Part shown: one piece after another, positions 1 to 9,370 of the stretch
Position numbering within the stretch: position 1 is the first letter of the stretch
How the letters are laid out: each line of letters begins with the position of its first letter
NCBI RefSeq assembly: GCF_050589705.1
Contig: NZ_JBNGOT010000010.1
Span: 103,239-167,238, forward strand
Direction of reading: 5' to 3'
DNA from: Sunxiuqinia rutila
GTDB taxonomy: Bacteria; Bacteroidota; Bacteroidia; Bacteroidales; Prolixibacteraceae
Length of the DNA: 64,000 nt
Program-made: the position numbers and the translations under genes
Notes under the pieces: generated by a model
What the model was told of the DNA's origin: nothing
Seen by the model: the letters and a program-made list of their open reading frames with translations, nothing else
Database searches by the model: none

Positions 1-920
1 TTTTGGCCCATCGATAGTTGCAGGTCTTTTGCTTTCAAATCGGCTATGGTTCCATAAACCCGGCCCGACAGGTCAATTTTCAAATCCATTCCACGCAAAG
101 AAGGAACCAATTGACTCACATCCACAAAGTCAACCACCGATTCTTTTAAATCAACATCCAGCTTTAAAAATGAGAAGTCCCTTCCCGCTCCCATCTCCGA
201 CTGGTCCAAAGTAACATCGGCATTTCCAATGGAAGAATGAGGCGTGGAAACATTCAGATTTTGAAGTTTGACAACATGATTCGATGAAACAAGCTGGGTG
301 CTTAGCGAACTCAGCTGAAAGGATTTATGATCATCAAAGCTCATGTTATTGATGCTGAATGATAACGAATCGTGATGCAGTTCAAAATCACTTACATCCA
401 ATTGAATATCGTATAAATCAATGGTTTTAGGCTTTTCCATTTTGTAATAGGAATAGCCCAAACGAGTATCATTAAACAGAAAATTTTGACAAAAGAAGTC
501 CCAGTTATCCTGTTGTTTATTCGAGCGCATGGCATCAAAAATAAACTTGTAGTTGGGCAACTGATCTTCGGTTAACGACACAAAAAACTTCGTCTTACTC
601 ATTTCGATGGACGACAGATTGATCAGTTTTCGTTTGATCTTCAGGTCATCAATCGATGCCACCATTTTATCCACATAAAACAAGGTATCCTGCTGCTGAT
701 CTTCAATCAAAAATTCATTTAAAACCACTTGGTTAAAAAAACGAATGTCCACGCTAGCCAAAGTGATTCGGGTATTCAGGCGCTCCGAAAAGTGGTTGGC
801 GATTTGCCGTACCAGGTAAGTCTGCACCACACTGGTCTGAAAGGCCAGATACACACCCAAAATCAGGACCAGAAATGCCCCAACTATCCAAATGACTATT
901 TTGACTGATTTTTTAATAAT
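1..920 (-). CDS. TamB-like (DUF490) translocation/assembly module, N-terminal part, runs off left edge
   Basis: The reading frame is open on the minus strand from about 920 to base 1, so only about 306 N-terminal residues are present. After a lysine-rich start there is one hydrophobic segment (VIWIVGAFLVLILGVYLAF), then an AsmA/TamB-like pattern beginning with TYLVRQIANHFSERLNTRI and repeated beta-rich segments. TamB proteins span the periplasm of Gram-negative bacteria and help lipid transport or outer-membrane protein assembly; this role is family knowledge. The gene is divergent from tsaD, an arrangement I recall from other Bacteroidota. There is no ATG, GTG or TTG between the in-frame stop at 930-932 and the membrane segment. 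An ATT at 918-920 or 915-917 is the most reasonable start, but this is uncertain. The C-terminal DUF490 domain lies outside the window. Confidence 0.75.
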   Translation of the reverse strand, partial: MIKKSVKIVIWIVGAFLVLILGVYLAFQTSVVQTYLVRQIANHFSERLNTRITLASVDIRFFNQVVLNEFLIEDQQQDTLFYVDKMVASIDDLKIKRKLINLSSIEMSKTKFFVSLTEDQLPNYKFIFDAMRSNKQQDNWDFFCQNFLFNDTRLGYSYYKMEKPKTIDLYDIQLDVSDFELHHDSLSFSINNMSFDDHKSFQLSSLSTQLVSSNHVVKLQNLNVSTPHSSIGNADVTLDQSEMGAGRDFSFLKLDVDLKESVVDFVDVSQLVPSLRGMDLKIDLSGRVYGTIADLKAKDLQLSMGQ

Positions 921-1023
921 TTTGTGGCTTTAAAAAATTAGAAAACAAAATAAACTAAAATCCACGTAAATCGTTAGGTTCAACAGTTAAAATAATTGAA
1001 ATCTACGCTGAAAATTGGTTTTC

Positions 1024-2061
1024 ATGAATAATAAAAAAGATATCATCATTTTAGGGATCGAATCATCATGCGACGATACCTCGGCCGCTGTCATCAAGAA
1101 CGGGTATTTGCTATCGAATATTATAGCCAGCCAGAAAGTTCACGAGGCTTATGGCGGTGTTGTCCCCGAATTGGCTTCACGGGCCCATCAGCAAAATATT
1201 GTTCCCGTAGTTGACCAGGCCATCAAGCAGGCAGGCATTAGCCGCGACGAGATTTCCGCTATTGCTTTTACCCGTGGCCCGGGCTTACTTGGCTCGCTGT
1301 TGGTGGGTACTTCTTTTGCCAAAGGATTTTCGCTGGCTGCCGGCATTCCAATGATTGAAATTAATCACTTGCAAGGCCATGTGCTCGCACATTTCATACA
1401 GGAAGAAGGAGTAGAGTTTCGCGAGCCCAAATTCCCGCACCTGAATTTGCTGGTATCAGGCGGAAACTCGCAAATCATTATTGTGAAAAATCACCTGGAA
1501 ATGGAAGTCATTGGCCAAACCATAGACGATGCTGCCGGCGAAGCTTTTGACAAATGTGCCAAAGTAATGGGCATGCCCTATCCGGGTGGTCCGTTGATTG
1601 ACAAACTGGCAAAAATCGGCGATCCGAACCGGTTCAAATTTGCCAAACCACGAATCAAAGAGCTCGACTACAGCTTTAGCGGACTAAAAACCAGCTTCTT
1701 GTATTTCCTGCGCGATCAACTCAAGGAAAATGAGAACTTCATTGAAGAAAACCAGGCTGATTTGTGCGCCTCGCTGCAAAAAACCATCATCGACATTTTA
1801 ATGGATAAACTGGTAAAAGCAGCCAAACAAACCGGCATTAAGGAAGTTACGGTAGGCGGTGGTGTTTCAGCCAACTCAGGCTTGCAGAATGCACTGAAAG
1901 CAGAAGCCCAAAAACGTGGCTGGAACATGTACATTCCTAAATTTGCATTTACCATGGACAATGCAGCAATGATTGCCATTACGGGTTATTACAAGTACCA
2001 GAACAAACAGTTTGCCGCGCAAGATGCCGTTCCCTTTGCCCGTATGAGCATCAATGACTAG
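1024..2061 (+). CDS. tsaD: tRNA N6-adenosine threonylcarbamoyltransferase TsaD
   Basis: TsaD transfers the threonylcarbamoyl group from threonylcarbamoyl-AMP to A37 of ANN-decoding tRNAs, in complex with TsaB and TsaE in the cytoplasm. The start ILGIESSCDDTSAAV, the GGVVPELASRAHQ segment and the metal-binding NHLQGHVLAH motif are diagnostic of the Kae1/TsaD family, as are SGGNSQ and the C-terminal GGGVSANSGL and DNAAMIA motifs. At 345 residues it has the usual bacterial length. A TTG nine bases upstream (1015) is also in frame, but the ATG at 1024 fits the family N-terminus better. It is divergent from the TamB-like gene. No damage is visible. Confidence 0.97.
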   Translation: MNNKKDIIILGIESSCDDTSAAVIKNGYLLSNIIASQKVHEAYGGVVPELASRAHQQNIVPVVDQAIKQAGISRDEISAIAFTRGPGLLGSLLVGTSFAKGFSLAAGIPMIEINHLQGHVLAHFIQEEGVEFREPKFPHLNLLVSGGNSQIIIVKNHLEMEVIGQTIDDAAGEAFDKCAKVMGMPYPGGPLIDKLAKIGDPNRFKFAKPRIKELDYSFSGLKTSFLYFLRDQLKENENFIEENQADLCASLQKTIIDILMDKLVKAAKQTGIKEVTVGGGVSANSGLQNALKAEAQKRGWNMYIPKFAFTMDNAAMIAITGYYKYQNKQFAAQDAVPFARMSIND

Positions 2062-2193
2062 ATTTTTAGTCCGAGCCTATTTGTTAATTAAAAGCCCATT
2101 CAACTCCCTGCTAAATCAATGCAGGTTAACTTGAGTATGGCAATCTGCTTCCTGCATTGAAGCAAACAATCCGGAATTCTTAAACATTCAAAT

Positions 2194-3162
2194 TTGGAAC
2201 AGCACACAAAAATACCCGTCGTTTTGGTTACCGGCTTTTTAGGCGCCGGGAAAACCACCTTGATCAACGAAATTATCCACCACCACCAGCATTTGAAACT
2301 GGCTTTGGTTGAAAATGAATTTGGACAGCAATCCATTGATCAGGATTTGATTGTCGGCATGCGCTGTGAAAACATTTTTGACCTGAGCAATGGCTGCATC
2401 TGCTGCTCCATCTCCAATGAGTTTTCACTCACCCTGCTTGACCTGGCTGACAAAGCTGGTGAGATTGATTACTTACTGATTGAAACCACGGGGGTTGCCG
2501 ACCTTTCAAATGTTATTAAACCGTTTTATGACGACCAGGAATTGAAAGAAAAATACACGCTCGCCGGCAGTGTGTGCCTGATTGATGCCAGTAATTTTAT
2601 TCAACAGATGAGTGAGCGCGAACAACAAATGCAAGTTATTTTAAGCGACTTGCTTGTTGTAAACAAAACCGATATGGTTGATGAAACAACACTGGACGAC
2701 ATTAAAAAGAACCTGACAGCCTGGAACCGAACGGCCCAAATACAGACCACAAAGTTTGGACAATGCAACGAACTTCAACTGGATCATTTTGCTGAAAGTG
2801 TACATGGACAGCTGGAGAAGAAGATGGCAGAACCTTTTATGTTTCGCCTCGTGCAATCTAAAAAGTACACCACTTTCACCCATGAGTTTTCGGGCGAAAT
2901 TCCTTTGGAACGCTTCAAATACTGGTTCAATTACTTTGCGGCCATCAATCAGCGCGAGATTTATCGCATCAAAGGCATTTTATTCTCTCAGAATTCTCCT
3001 ACCAAAACCATTGTACAATCTGTTGGCGGAGCAACCAGTTATGCCGAAGGCAGCATGATTATCCCTGGCGAAAAACCTGTAAACAGGTTGGTTTTTATCG
3101 GAAAGGAAATTGATTTTGACCGGATCAGTTTTGAGCTTGATCACTACCTAAATAAGGAATAA
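2194..3162 (+). CDS. G3E-family GTPase (CobW/COG0523-like metal chaperone)
   Basis: This is a 322-residue P-loop GTPase of the CobW/HypB/UreG group, COG0523 branch. The Walker A motif GFLGAGKTT lies near residues 12-20, the metal-binding CICC motif is in GCICCSIS at about residue 69, the ETTG switch region follows, and the base-specificity motif VVNKTD is present. A C-terminal CobW_C-like region ends the protein. Members use GTP to load or insert metals such as zinc, cobalt or nickel. The metal cannot be read from the sequence, and no Zur-type box or metal gene adjoins it. The only start upstream of the P-loop is TTG at 2194, because the first in-frame ATG falls well inside the domain. It converges with lrgB, with only 8 bases between the stops. 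Confidence 0.9.
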   Translation: MEQHTKIPVVLVTGFLGAGKTTLINEIIHHHQHLKLALVENEFGQQSIDQDLIVGMRCENIFDLSNGCICCSISNEFSLTLLDLADKAGEIDYLLIETTGVADLSNVIKPFYDDQELKEKYTLAGSVCLIDASNFIQQMSEREQQMQVILSDLLVVNKTDMVDETTLDDIKKNLTAWNRTAQIQTTKFGQCNELQLDHFAESVHGQLEKKMAEPFMFRLVQSKKYTTFTHEFSGEIPLERFKYWFNYFAAINQREIYRIKGILFSQNSPTKTIVQSVGGATSYAEGSMIIPGEKPVNRLVFIGKEIDFDRISFELDHYLNKE

Positions 3163-3170
3163 ACGTTCAA

Positions 3171-3866
3171 TTAATACCAGCCCAGCACCTGAAGAATAAT
3201 GACCACCAATACCGTTGTCAAGGCGGTAACTCCAATGGCCAGACTACTCATAGCTCCTTCCGTCTCCCCCATTTCCATGGCTTTGGTCGTTCCCAACGCA
3301 TGAGCCGAAGTTCCCAGGCCAATTCCTTTAGCTACCGGATGTACTATTCGCAACAAACGATATAAGGAAGGTGCAATGATCACCCCAAAAATACCGGTAA
3401 TCATGATCGAAAGCACCGTGATTCCTTCATTAGCTCCTAAACTGTCGCTAATTCCGATACCAATCGGAGTCGTTACCGAATGGCCCATAATGGAACGTTC
3501 AAGCAGCTCATTCAACTGAAACAGACGCCCAAGTAAAATAACCGATGCCACGGCCGCAAAAACACCAGCGGTAATGCCTCCCATGATGGCGAATTTATGG
3601 GCTTTCAGCAACTTTCGGTTGCGGTACAAAGGCAGGGCCAGCACCACCGTTACCGGTCCTAAAAACGAATGGATAACACTACCACCTTCCATAAAGTGTT
3701 CAAAAGGAATATCGAAAAGAAGTAGCAACCCAATAATCAAAGCGATGGAAGACATCAACGGATTCAGCCAGGTGGCTTTCAATTTGTCCCTCAGGTAGCT
3801 AATTCCATAAAACGAAGCTACCGATAGCAGAATGCCAAACAAGTGGGTATCAGTCAGAAACTTCAT
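3171..3866 (-). CDS. lrgB: LrgB/CidB-family membrane protein
   Basis: This 231-residue integral membrane protein has about seven hydrophobic segments and LrgB family landmarks such as FLGPVTVVLALPLYR, SVTTPIGIGISDSLGANEGIT and the conserved GLGTSAHALGTTKAME stretch. LrgB and its plant homologue PLGG1 act with LrgA as a two-part carrier linked to pyruvate, glycolate or murein-hydrolase export; the substrate here is unknown. It follows the LrgA-like gene on the minus strand and overlaps it by 17 bases, so the two are very likely co-translated. Length and motifs look intact. Confidence 0.92.
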   Translation of the reverse strand: MKFLTDTHLFGILLSVASFYGISYLRDKLKATWLNPLMSSIALIIGLLLLFDIPFEHFMEGGSVIHSFLGPVTVVLALPLYRNRKLLKAHKFAIMGGITAGVFAAVASVILLGRLFQLNELLERSIMGHSVTTPIGIGISDSLGANEGITVLSIMITGIFGVIIAPSLYRLLRIVHPVAKGIGLGTSAHALGTTKAMEMGETEGAMSSLAIGVTALTTVLVVIILQVLGWY

Positions 3867-4218
3867 CGTGATTTTTTCTTCGTTTAATTAAAAATTGGGT
3901 CACCAGGCCAGCGCAAGCCATAACAATAAGCGTTGAAGCCAAAATAGCAACAATCGTTTGAACATACCGTCCTTCAAGCGATTGGTACGAAACCATAACG
4001 CCAACTCCGGCTGGGATAAAAAAGAACCCCATGTTCTTCAGAAAAAAATCCGCAGTTTCTGCAATCTGCCTTTCCTTGATTACTCCGGCAAACAATAGCA
4101 CGAGCAATAAAATCATGCCGGTAATGCTCCCTGGAATGGGCAAACTCAAATAATGGGAAAGCAATTCTCCCATAAAGTTAATTCCCAACAGAATTAAAAG
4201 TTGTTTAAATACCTTCAT
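3850..4218 (-). CDS. lrgA: CidA/LrgA-family holin-like membrane protein
   Basis: This 122-residue protein has four hydrophobic segments and the CidA/LrgA signature LPIPGSITGMILLLVLLFAG followed by FFFIPAGVGVMVSY. These small proteins partner LrgB/CidB proteins in the inner membrane and have been linked to autolysis control and pyruvate uptake in Firmicutes; the role in Bacteroidota is less clear. The downstream lrgB overlaps its 3' end, forming a two-gene unit. The HAD phosphatase gene lies 46 bases upstream on the same strand, so the unit may be part of a longer minus-strand transcript beginning near 5611. Confidence 0.92.
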   Translation of the reverse strand: MKVFKQLLILLGINFMGELLSHYLSLPIPGSITGMILLLVLLFAGVIKERQIAETADFFLKNMGFFFIPAGVGVMVSYQSLEGRYVQTIVAILASTLIVMACAGLVTQFLIKRRKNHDEVSD

Positions 4219-4264
4219 TATTTGCGGATTAAAAACGCGGCCAACCGAAGCTGAACAAGCTCAC

Positions 4265-4858
4265 TTAAACCTTCTCAACAAAAGGACGAACGTCGGTCAG
4301 AAACATGCCTGCAGTTTTGGCTGCCTGCATTCCCAACACCCCATCTTCGTATACATGACACTTCTCTGGCGTAACATTGATCAACTCAGCACACTTCAGA
4401 AAAGTCTGCGGTTCCGGCTTATGCTCGGTCACATCGTCAGCCGTAACAATCGCATCAAACTTATCCATAATCTTCAGCGTTTGCAATTGCATTTCGGCAC
4501 TTTTGCGGCTGGCGCCGGTTCCCACGGCCAGTGGAATTTTTCCAAAATAGTCATGCACCAATTGAACCACTGAATCATGCGCACGCAACTGATCGGCGCT
4601 CTGCCAAAATATTTCTTGCTTCATGCGAACCAGTGCCTCCGGATCAACCCCTTCCAACTGATTATCGCTGATAATGCGGTAGGCAAATTGAATGGTTGGC
4701 ATGCCAGTTAGCTCGGCGACCATACTTTCATCGAAACGGCAATTGAAGTGCTCACATACCTTATGCCAAGTGGCAATATGTACCGGAAGTGAATCCGACA
4801 AAGTTCCATCCAAATCAAAAATTAAGGCTTTAGCCTCGGGGTGCTTATCTAGTTTCAT
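4265..4858 (-). CDS. HAD-family phosphatase (beta-phosphoglucomutase/YqaB-like)
   Basis: This 197-residue haloacid dehalogenase-like hydrolase carries the four HAD motifs: the nucleophile FDLDGTLSDS at residues 14-23, GTGASR for motif II, a motif III lysine in the HKPEPQTF segment, and VYEDGVLGMQAA for motif IV. The helical cap inserted after motif I and the overall length fit the beta-phosphoglucomutase/fructose-1-phosphatase branch. Substrates are probably small sugar phosphates, but they cannot be read from the sequence. It lies between the histidine phosphatase and lrgA genes on the minus strand. Confidence 0.88.
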   Translation of the reverse strand: MKLDKHPEAKALIFDLDGTLSDSLPVHIATWHKVCEHFNCRFDESMVAELTGMPTIQFAYRIISDNQLEGVDPEALVRMKQEIFWQSADQLRAHDSVVQLVHDYFGKIPLAVGTGASRKSAEMQLQTLKIMDKFDAIVTADDVTEHKPEPQTFLKCAELINVTPEKCHVYEDGVLGMQAAKTAGMFLTDVRPFVEKV

Positions 4859-5002
4859 AACTATTTTTCTTGATGTTTGCGGCGAAATTACGCTTTTTTT
4901 CGCCCTAAAAAATAAAGCCCTTGGTTTAGCGCAGGGAATACCGGCAATTTAAACTTCTTTTAATTTTCAGTATGAACCGAGCTTAATGCACGCCCATTAA
5001 AA

Positions 5003-5611
5003 TCAGGAAAAGTGCTGCATGGTTCCCGGAGTTTCTGCGTCCAGGTGATCGACATTGTTCAGCTCAACCACACGGTGCCTGCCATCGGCATACAACTCCA
5101 CCCGACTGACCGAGGTATTTTTAGTTACTTCCCACGAAAAATACTCACTAGCCGGCTTGTTGGCAAGTACGGTCCAAAAAGCCCGAATCAAGCCGCCATG
5201 AGTAATGGCAGCCACCCGCTGTCCATCATGCAGCCTCAGCATTTTATCAATAAACTGTTCTGCACGCTCCAGCATGTCTTCATTGGTTTCCGCTCCTTCA
5301 GGTAAATAATCCCAACTCCAGTTTTTGGGAAATGCTTTGCCTTCCCACGAGGTAAGCGATCGTTCGCGCAAGAGAGGGTCTGTAATCAACTTCATCTCCG
5401 GGTGAAACTTTAAGATTTCATTGGCTGTATCAATCGTCCGCTGCAAATCGCTGGAATAAACCAGATCCAAAGGTTCTTCTTTCAGCTGAACGCCCAATTG
5501 ACGGGCTTGCCTGATCCCCAGTTCCGACAAGCAACCATGCTGCTGCCCCTGACAAATATTATTTGCGTTTTCAACCGTCTCTCCGTGCCGTATAATCATC
5601 AATTGAACCAT
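5003..5611 (-). CDS. Histidine phosphatase family protein (phosphoglycerate-mutase-like)
   Basis: The catalytic signature IIRHGETVEN lies at residues 6-15 if translation starts at the ATG at 5611. A longer frame upstream to 5743 has no family similarity, so I use the shorter start (202 residues). The second catalytic histidine lies in VAAITHGGLIRAFW, and LVYSSDLQRTIDTA holds the conserved arginine. Enzymes of this branch dephosphorylate small metabolites or act as cobalamin-pathway or broad-range phosphatases. There is no cobalamin gene nearby, so the substrate is open. Confidence 0.88.
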   Translation of the reverse strand: MVQLMIIRHGETVENANNICQGQQHGCLSELGIRQARQLGVQLKEEPLDLVYSSDLQRTIDTANEILKFHPEMKLITDPLLRERSLTSWEGKAFPKNWSWDYLPEGAETNEDMLERAEQFIDKMLRLHDGQRVAAITHGGLIRAFWTVLANKPASEYFSWEVTKNTSVSRVELYADGRHRVVELNNVDHLDAETPGTMQHFS

Positions 5612-5867
5612 AAGTCTGACATTATTTAACTGACTATTTATAGTATTTGCATACAAATATGAACTAACTAAGACAAAGATGAAAAGTTTCTGTTCAATGC
5701 CCCTTAATACAGGAATTACCTTTACTAAGAAATAACCTTTCAAGCATCTGTTTGTTAATAAAACGAAATCAAACCCCTAAATTTGAGTGTAATTCATTTG
5801 AGCAAATGATACTTATTGGGTACGAAATCCAATACAACCTTATCGATATCAATTAAAACGATTCAGT

Positions 5868-8800
5868 ATGTTTAAAATTTATCTTTCGTTCATCTTTGTT
5901 TTTCTACTGGGAGCCAGTACGGTTTCCGCAGAAAACGCTGAAGCCCGACTCCTGCGTTTTCCGGCAATTTCCGGCAACCAAATTGTTTTTACCTATGCCG
6001 GCGATTTGTACTCGGTGCCAGCCGATGGAGGCACCGCAAGAAAACTAACCAACGACATTGGCTTTGAACTTTTTGCCCGCTTTTCGCCGGATGGAAGCCA
6101 ACTGGCATTTACCGGCCAATATGATGGGAACACCGAAGTGTTTGTAATGCCTGCCAATGGAGGCACTCCCAAGCGACTAACCCACACGGCGACTCTGAGC
6201 CGCGATAAAGTTTCGGACCGCATGGGACCTAACAACATTGTGATGAGCTGGACTCCGGATGGGAAAAACATTGTGTACCGTTCGCGTAAGCAAAGCTTCA
6301 ATTCTTTTAAAGGACAGCTTTTTCAGGTATCTGTTGAAGGTGGTTTATCTTCTGAACTGCCACTGGCCGAAGGCGGATTTTGCAGCTACTCTCCTGACGG
6401 CAAACAACTGGCCTTCAATCGTGTTTTTCGCGAATTCAGAACCTGGAAATACTACAAAGGAGGGATGGCTGACGACGTTTGGGTTTTCGACTTCAAAACC
6501 AAGGCAATCAAACAAATAACAGACAATGATGGTCAGGATATTTTCCCCATGTGGGCCGGCGACGAGATTTTCTTTATCTCCGACCGCGACCGAACCATGA
6601 ACATCTTTGTGTACAACACCAAAACCGAATCGGTTGAAAAAGTAACCAACTTCACCGAATATGATGTAAAATTCCCATCGATTGGTGGAGATTACATTGT
6701 GTTTGAGAACGGTGGTTACCTGTATAAAATGAATGTGAATGACAAGCAACCGGTAAAGGTTCCTGTTCACATCAACAACGATTTTACATATGCCCGTAAC
6801 GAATGGAAAGATGCTTCCAAACACATTACTGACGGCGACATTTCGCCCAACGGAGAGCGTGTCGCATTTTCAGCGCGCGGCGAAGTATTTAGTGTTCCGG
6901 CCAAAAAAGGGATCACCTACAACCTGACCAAAAGCTCCGGAGCCCATGATCGCAGTGCGGTTTGGTCGCCTAACGGCAAATACATCGCTTACTTGTCCGA
7001 TCAATCCGGTGAGTTTGAAGTCTACATCCAGGATCAACTGGGCAACCAGGCCCCGATTCAGCTCACCAAAGGAGCCGACACCTATAAATTTAGCCTCGAG
7101 TGGTCGCCTGACAGCAAAAAAATCATGTGGTCGGATCGTAAACTAAGACTCCGCTATGTCGATATTGATTCGAAAAAAATAACCACGGTTCATACGGCTG
7201 AGTATGGTTTAATCCGGGCTTATAACTGGTCGCCCGACAGTAAATGGATCACCTTCAGCCTCCCAACAGATAACCGCTTTTCAAAAATTGTGGTCTACAA
7301 TACCGAAGCCAAAGCATTGCATGAAGTGACCGACAACTGGTACGATTCCGGCTCGCCGTCCTTCTCCAGCGATGGAAAATACATCGTATTCGTTTCGGCG
7401 CGCGACTTCAATCCCACATACAGCCACACCGAATGGAACCATGCTTACACCAAGATGTCGCGCATCTACCTGGCTATTTTATCCAGTGAAACCACATCGC
7501 CCTTTGCGCCCGAAAACGACACGGTAAAAGTTGCAGACGCATCGAAAGAAGACAGCAAGAAAGATGTGGCCAAATCTGCCGAGCAGAAGTCAACCGATAA
7601 AGCGGTAAAAATTGATTTGCAAGGGTTGTCGGATCGGATTGTTTCGCTGCCTATTCCAGCTTCAAACTACTACAATGTAAATTGTGTGGACAATAAAGTT
7701 TACTATTACGACTATGGAGATGAGCGCAATGCAAAACTTTACGACCTGGAAAAGAAAAAGGAAACGGTGTTGGGTAACTTCAATTTCAGTATTTCTGCCA
7801 ACCACAAAAAAATGCTGGTGGTCAAAGACCGAAAATGGGCTGTTATCGACCTCCCCTCCTCTAAGGTCTCACTTGATGAAACGATTGACCTATCAAACAT
7901 GGACGTTTGGGTAGATTACCAGGCTGAATGGAAACAGATTTACGATGAAAGCTGGCGGCAAATGCGTGACTTTTTCTATGTAGAAAATATGCACGGAGTG
8001 AACTGGAAAGCCATGCACGACAAATATGCTCCGCTGGTTCCCCATGCGCGCCATCGCGATGACCTGACTTACATTATTGGCGAATTGATTGGCGAACTGA
8101 ATGTTGGCCACGCCTACGTGCAGAGCGGCGAACGCCCCGAGCCAGCCCGTATTCAAACCGGACTTCTTGGTGCCAAAATCAGTGCCGATGCTTCAGGCTA
8201 TTTCAAGATTGATGAAATTTTGGAGGGAGCGAACTGGAGTAAGGAATTGCGCTCGCCATTAACCGAAGTAGGTGTTAATGCCCAGGCAGGAGATTACATT
8301 GTTGCCGTAAATGGCGTAAGCACCCAATCAACCAAGGATATTTACGCCTTACTGGTAGGCAAAGCCGGCAAAGAGGTAGAAATCAGCCTCAACAGCAAAC
8401 CATCAGAAACCGATGCACGCAAGGTGCTGGTAACTCCGATTGCCGATGAAGCCAATCTTTATTACTACAACTGGGTACAAGACAACATCAAAAAAGTAAG
8501 CGAAGCCACAAACGGCGAAGTAGGTTACATTCATGTTCCGGACATGGGGCGTGCCGGGCTTAATCAATTTTCCCGCTTGTTTTATCCCCAGCTGAATAAA
8601 AAAGGGCTGATTATTGATGATCGTGGCAACGGCGGCGGAAATGTTTCGCCTATGCTTATTGAACGCCTGCAGCGGGTGGCACAACGCGCCAATGTTCGCC
8701 GAAATGTCAAACATCCTACTCCCGTTCCCAGCCAGATGGTTCTTGGTCCTAAAGTATTGTTAATTGACCGTTACTCTGCTTCTGATGGCGATTTATTCCC

Positions 8801-9125
8801 TTATGCTTTCAAACATTACAAACTGGGAACAGTTATCGGAACACGCAGCTGGGGTGGTGTTGTAGGTATCAGCGGTTCACTTCCGTTTATCGATGGTGGC
8901 GAACTCAACAAACCGGAATTCGCCTCTTACTCGTCTGAAAAAAGCGAGTGGATTATTGAAGGATATGGCGTTGATCCGGACATTGTTTTAGACAATGATC
9001 CTTACCAGGAATACCTGGGCAATGATGCTCAGCTGGAAAAAGCCATTGAGCTAATCAAAGCAAAAGTTAAAACGGAATACAAACCATTACCCGCGGTTCC
9101 GCAAGCACCGGACAAATCAAAATAG
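5868..9125 (+). CDS. Tricorn-like S41 peptidase with N-terminal PD40 propellers and PDZ domain
   Basis: This 1085-residue exported protein has a signal peptide (first 22 residues, cleaved near VSAEN). Residues of about 40-560 form PD40/TolB-like propeller repeats with recurring SPDG/SPDSK motifs. A linker rich in K, D and S follows near 545-580, then a tricorn core domain (YDESWRQMRDFFYVENMHGVNW), a PDZ domain near 760-840 and an S41 peptidase core with IDDRGNGGGN and the serine region DRYSASDGD. Tricorn homologues degrade peptides; in Bacteroidota such proteins are periplasmic or outer-membrane associated. A strong terminator follows, so it is probably monocistronic. It appears full length. 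Confidence 0.93.
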   Translation: MFKIYLSFIFVFLLGASTVSAENAEARLLRFPAISGNQIVFTYAGDLYSVPADGGTARKLTNDIGFELFARFSPDGSQLAFTGQYDGNTEVFVMPANGGTPKRLTHTATLSRDKVSDRMGPNNIVMSWTPDGKNIVYRSRKQSFNSFKGQLFQVSVEGGLSSELPLAEGGFCSYSPDGKQLAFNRVFREFRTWKYYKGGMADDVWVFDFKTKAIKQITDNDGQDIFPMWAGDEIFFISDRDRTMNIFVYNTKTESVEKVTNFTEYDVKFPSIGGDYIVFENGGYLYKMNVNDKQPVKVPVHINNDFTYARNEWKDASKHITDGDISPNGERVAFSARGEVFSVPAKKGITYNLTKSSGAHDRSAVWSPNGKYIAYLSDQSGEFEVYIQDQLGNQAPIQLTKGADTYKFSLEWSPDSKKIMWSDRKLRLRYVDIDSKKITTVHTAEYGLIRAYNWSPDSKWITFSLPTDNRFSKIVVYNTEAKALHEVTDNWYDSGSPSFSSDGKYIVFVSARDFNPTYSHTEWNHAYTKMSRIYLAILSSETTSPFAPENDTVKVADASKEDSKKDVAKSAEQKSTDKAVKIDLQGLSDRIVSLPIPASNYYNVNCVDNKVYYYDYGDERNAKLYDLEKKKETVLGNFNFSISANHKKMLVVKDRKWAVIDLPSSKVSLDETIDLSNMDVWVDYQAEWKQIYDESWRQMRDFFYVENMHGVNWKAMHDKYAPLVPHARHRDDLTYIIGELIGELNVGHAYVQSGERPEPARIQTGLLGAKISADASGYFKIDEILEGANWSKELRSPLTEVGVNAQAGDYIVAVNGVSTQSTKDIYALLVGKAGKEVEISLNSKPSETDARKVLVTPIADEANLYYYNWVQDNIKKVSEATNGEVGYIHVPDMGRAGLNQFSRLFYPQLNKKGLIIDDRGNGGGNVSPMLIERLQRVAQRANVRRNVKHPTPVPSQMVLGPKVLLIDRYSASDGDLFPYAFKHYKLGTVIGTRSWGGVVGISGSLPFIDGGELNKPEFASYSSEKSEWIIEGYGVDPDIVLDNDPYQEYLGNDAQLEKAIELIKAKVKTEYKPLPAVPQAPDKSK

Positions 9126-9144
9126 TCCAATCAAACAAGCATAG

Positions 9145-9174
9145 AAGGAGGCCGATACGGCCTCCTTTTTTTTT
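9145..9174 (+). terminator. Rho-independent terminator after the tricorn-like protease gene
   Basis: The sequence GGAGGCC-gata-CGGCCTCC forms a GC-rich hairpin directly followed by a run of nine T residues, 20 bases past the stop codon. This is a textbook intrinsic terminator in the plus direction. Confidence 0.93.
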
Positions 9175-9316
9175 GCTTCAATTTTCTTAAACACACTCTA
9201 AATAAATCGATTACATCAATATTAACCAATCCGGACTGACCTTCAAACTTACACCTATCAAAAGTGCTTTTCTGAAAATAAACGGCCTGAAGTGTTCCAA
9301 TCTAAGCTTTCTGCCT

Positions 9317-9324
9317 TACCTTTG
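9317..9324 (+). promoter_or_regulatory. Bacteroidota -7 box upstream of phnA
   Basis: TACCTTTG matches the Bacteroidota sigma-ABfr -7 consensus TAnnTTTG and lies 46 bases before the phnA start. A convincing TTTG -33 element at the usual spacing is not seen, so the call rests on one box and its position. Confidence 0.45.
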
Positions 9325-9370
9325 CCCCCTCATAAAAAACAAAAAATCATAACCATAGAATTATTACGAG

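Noticed and set aside
6345..6824. Minus-strand 159-codon frame opposite the tricorn-like gene
   Set aside because: It is an antisense shadow of a clear coding frame, with no family features.
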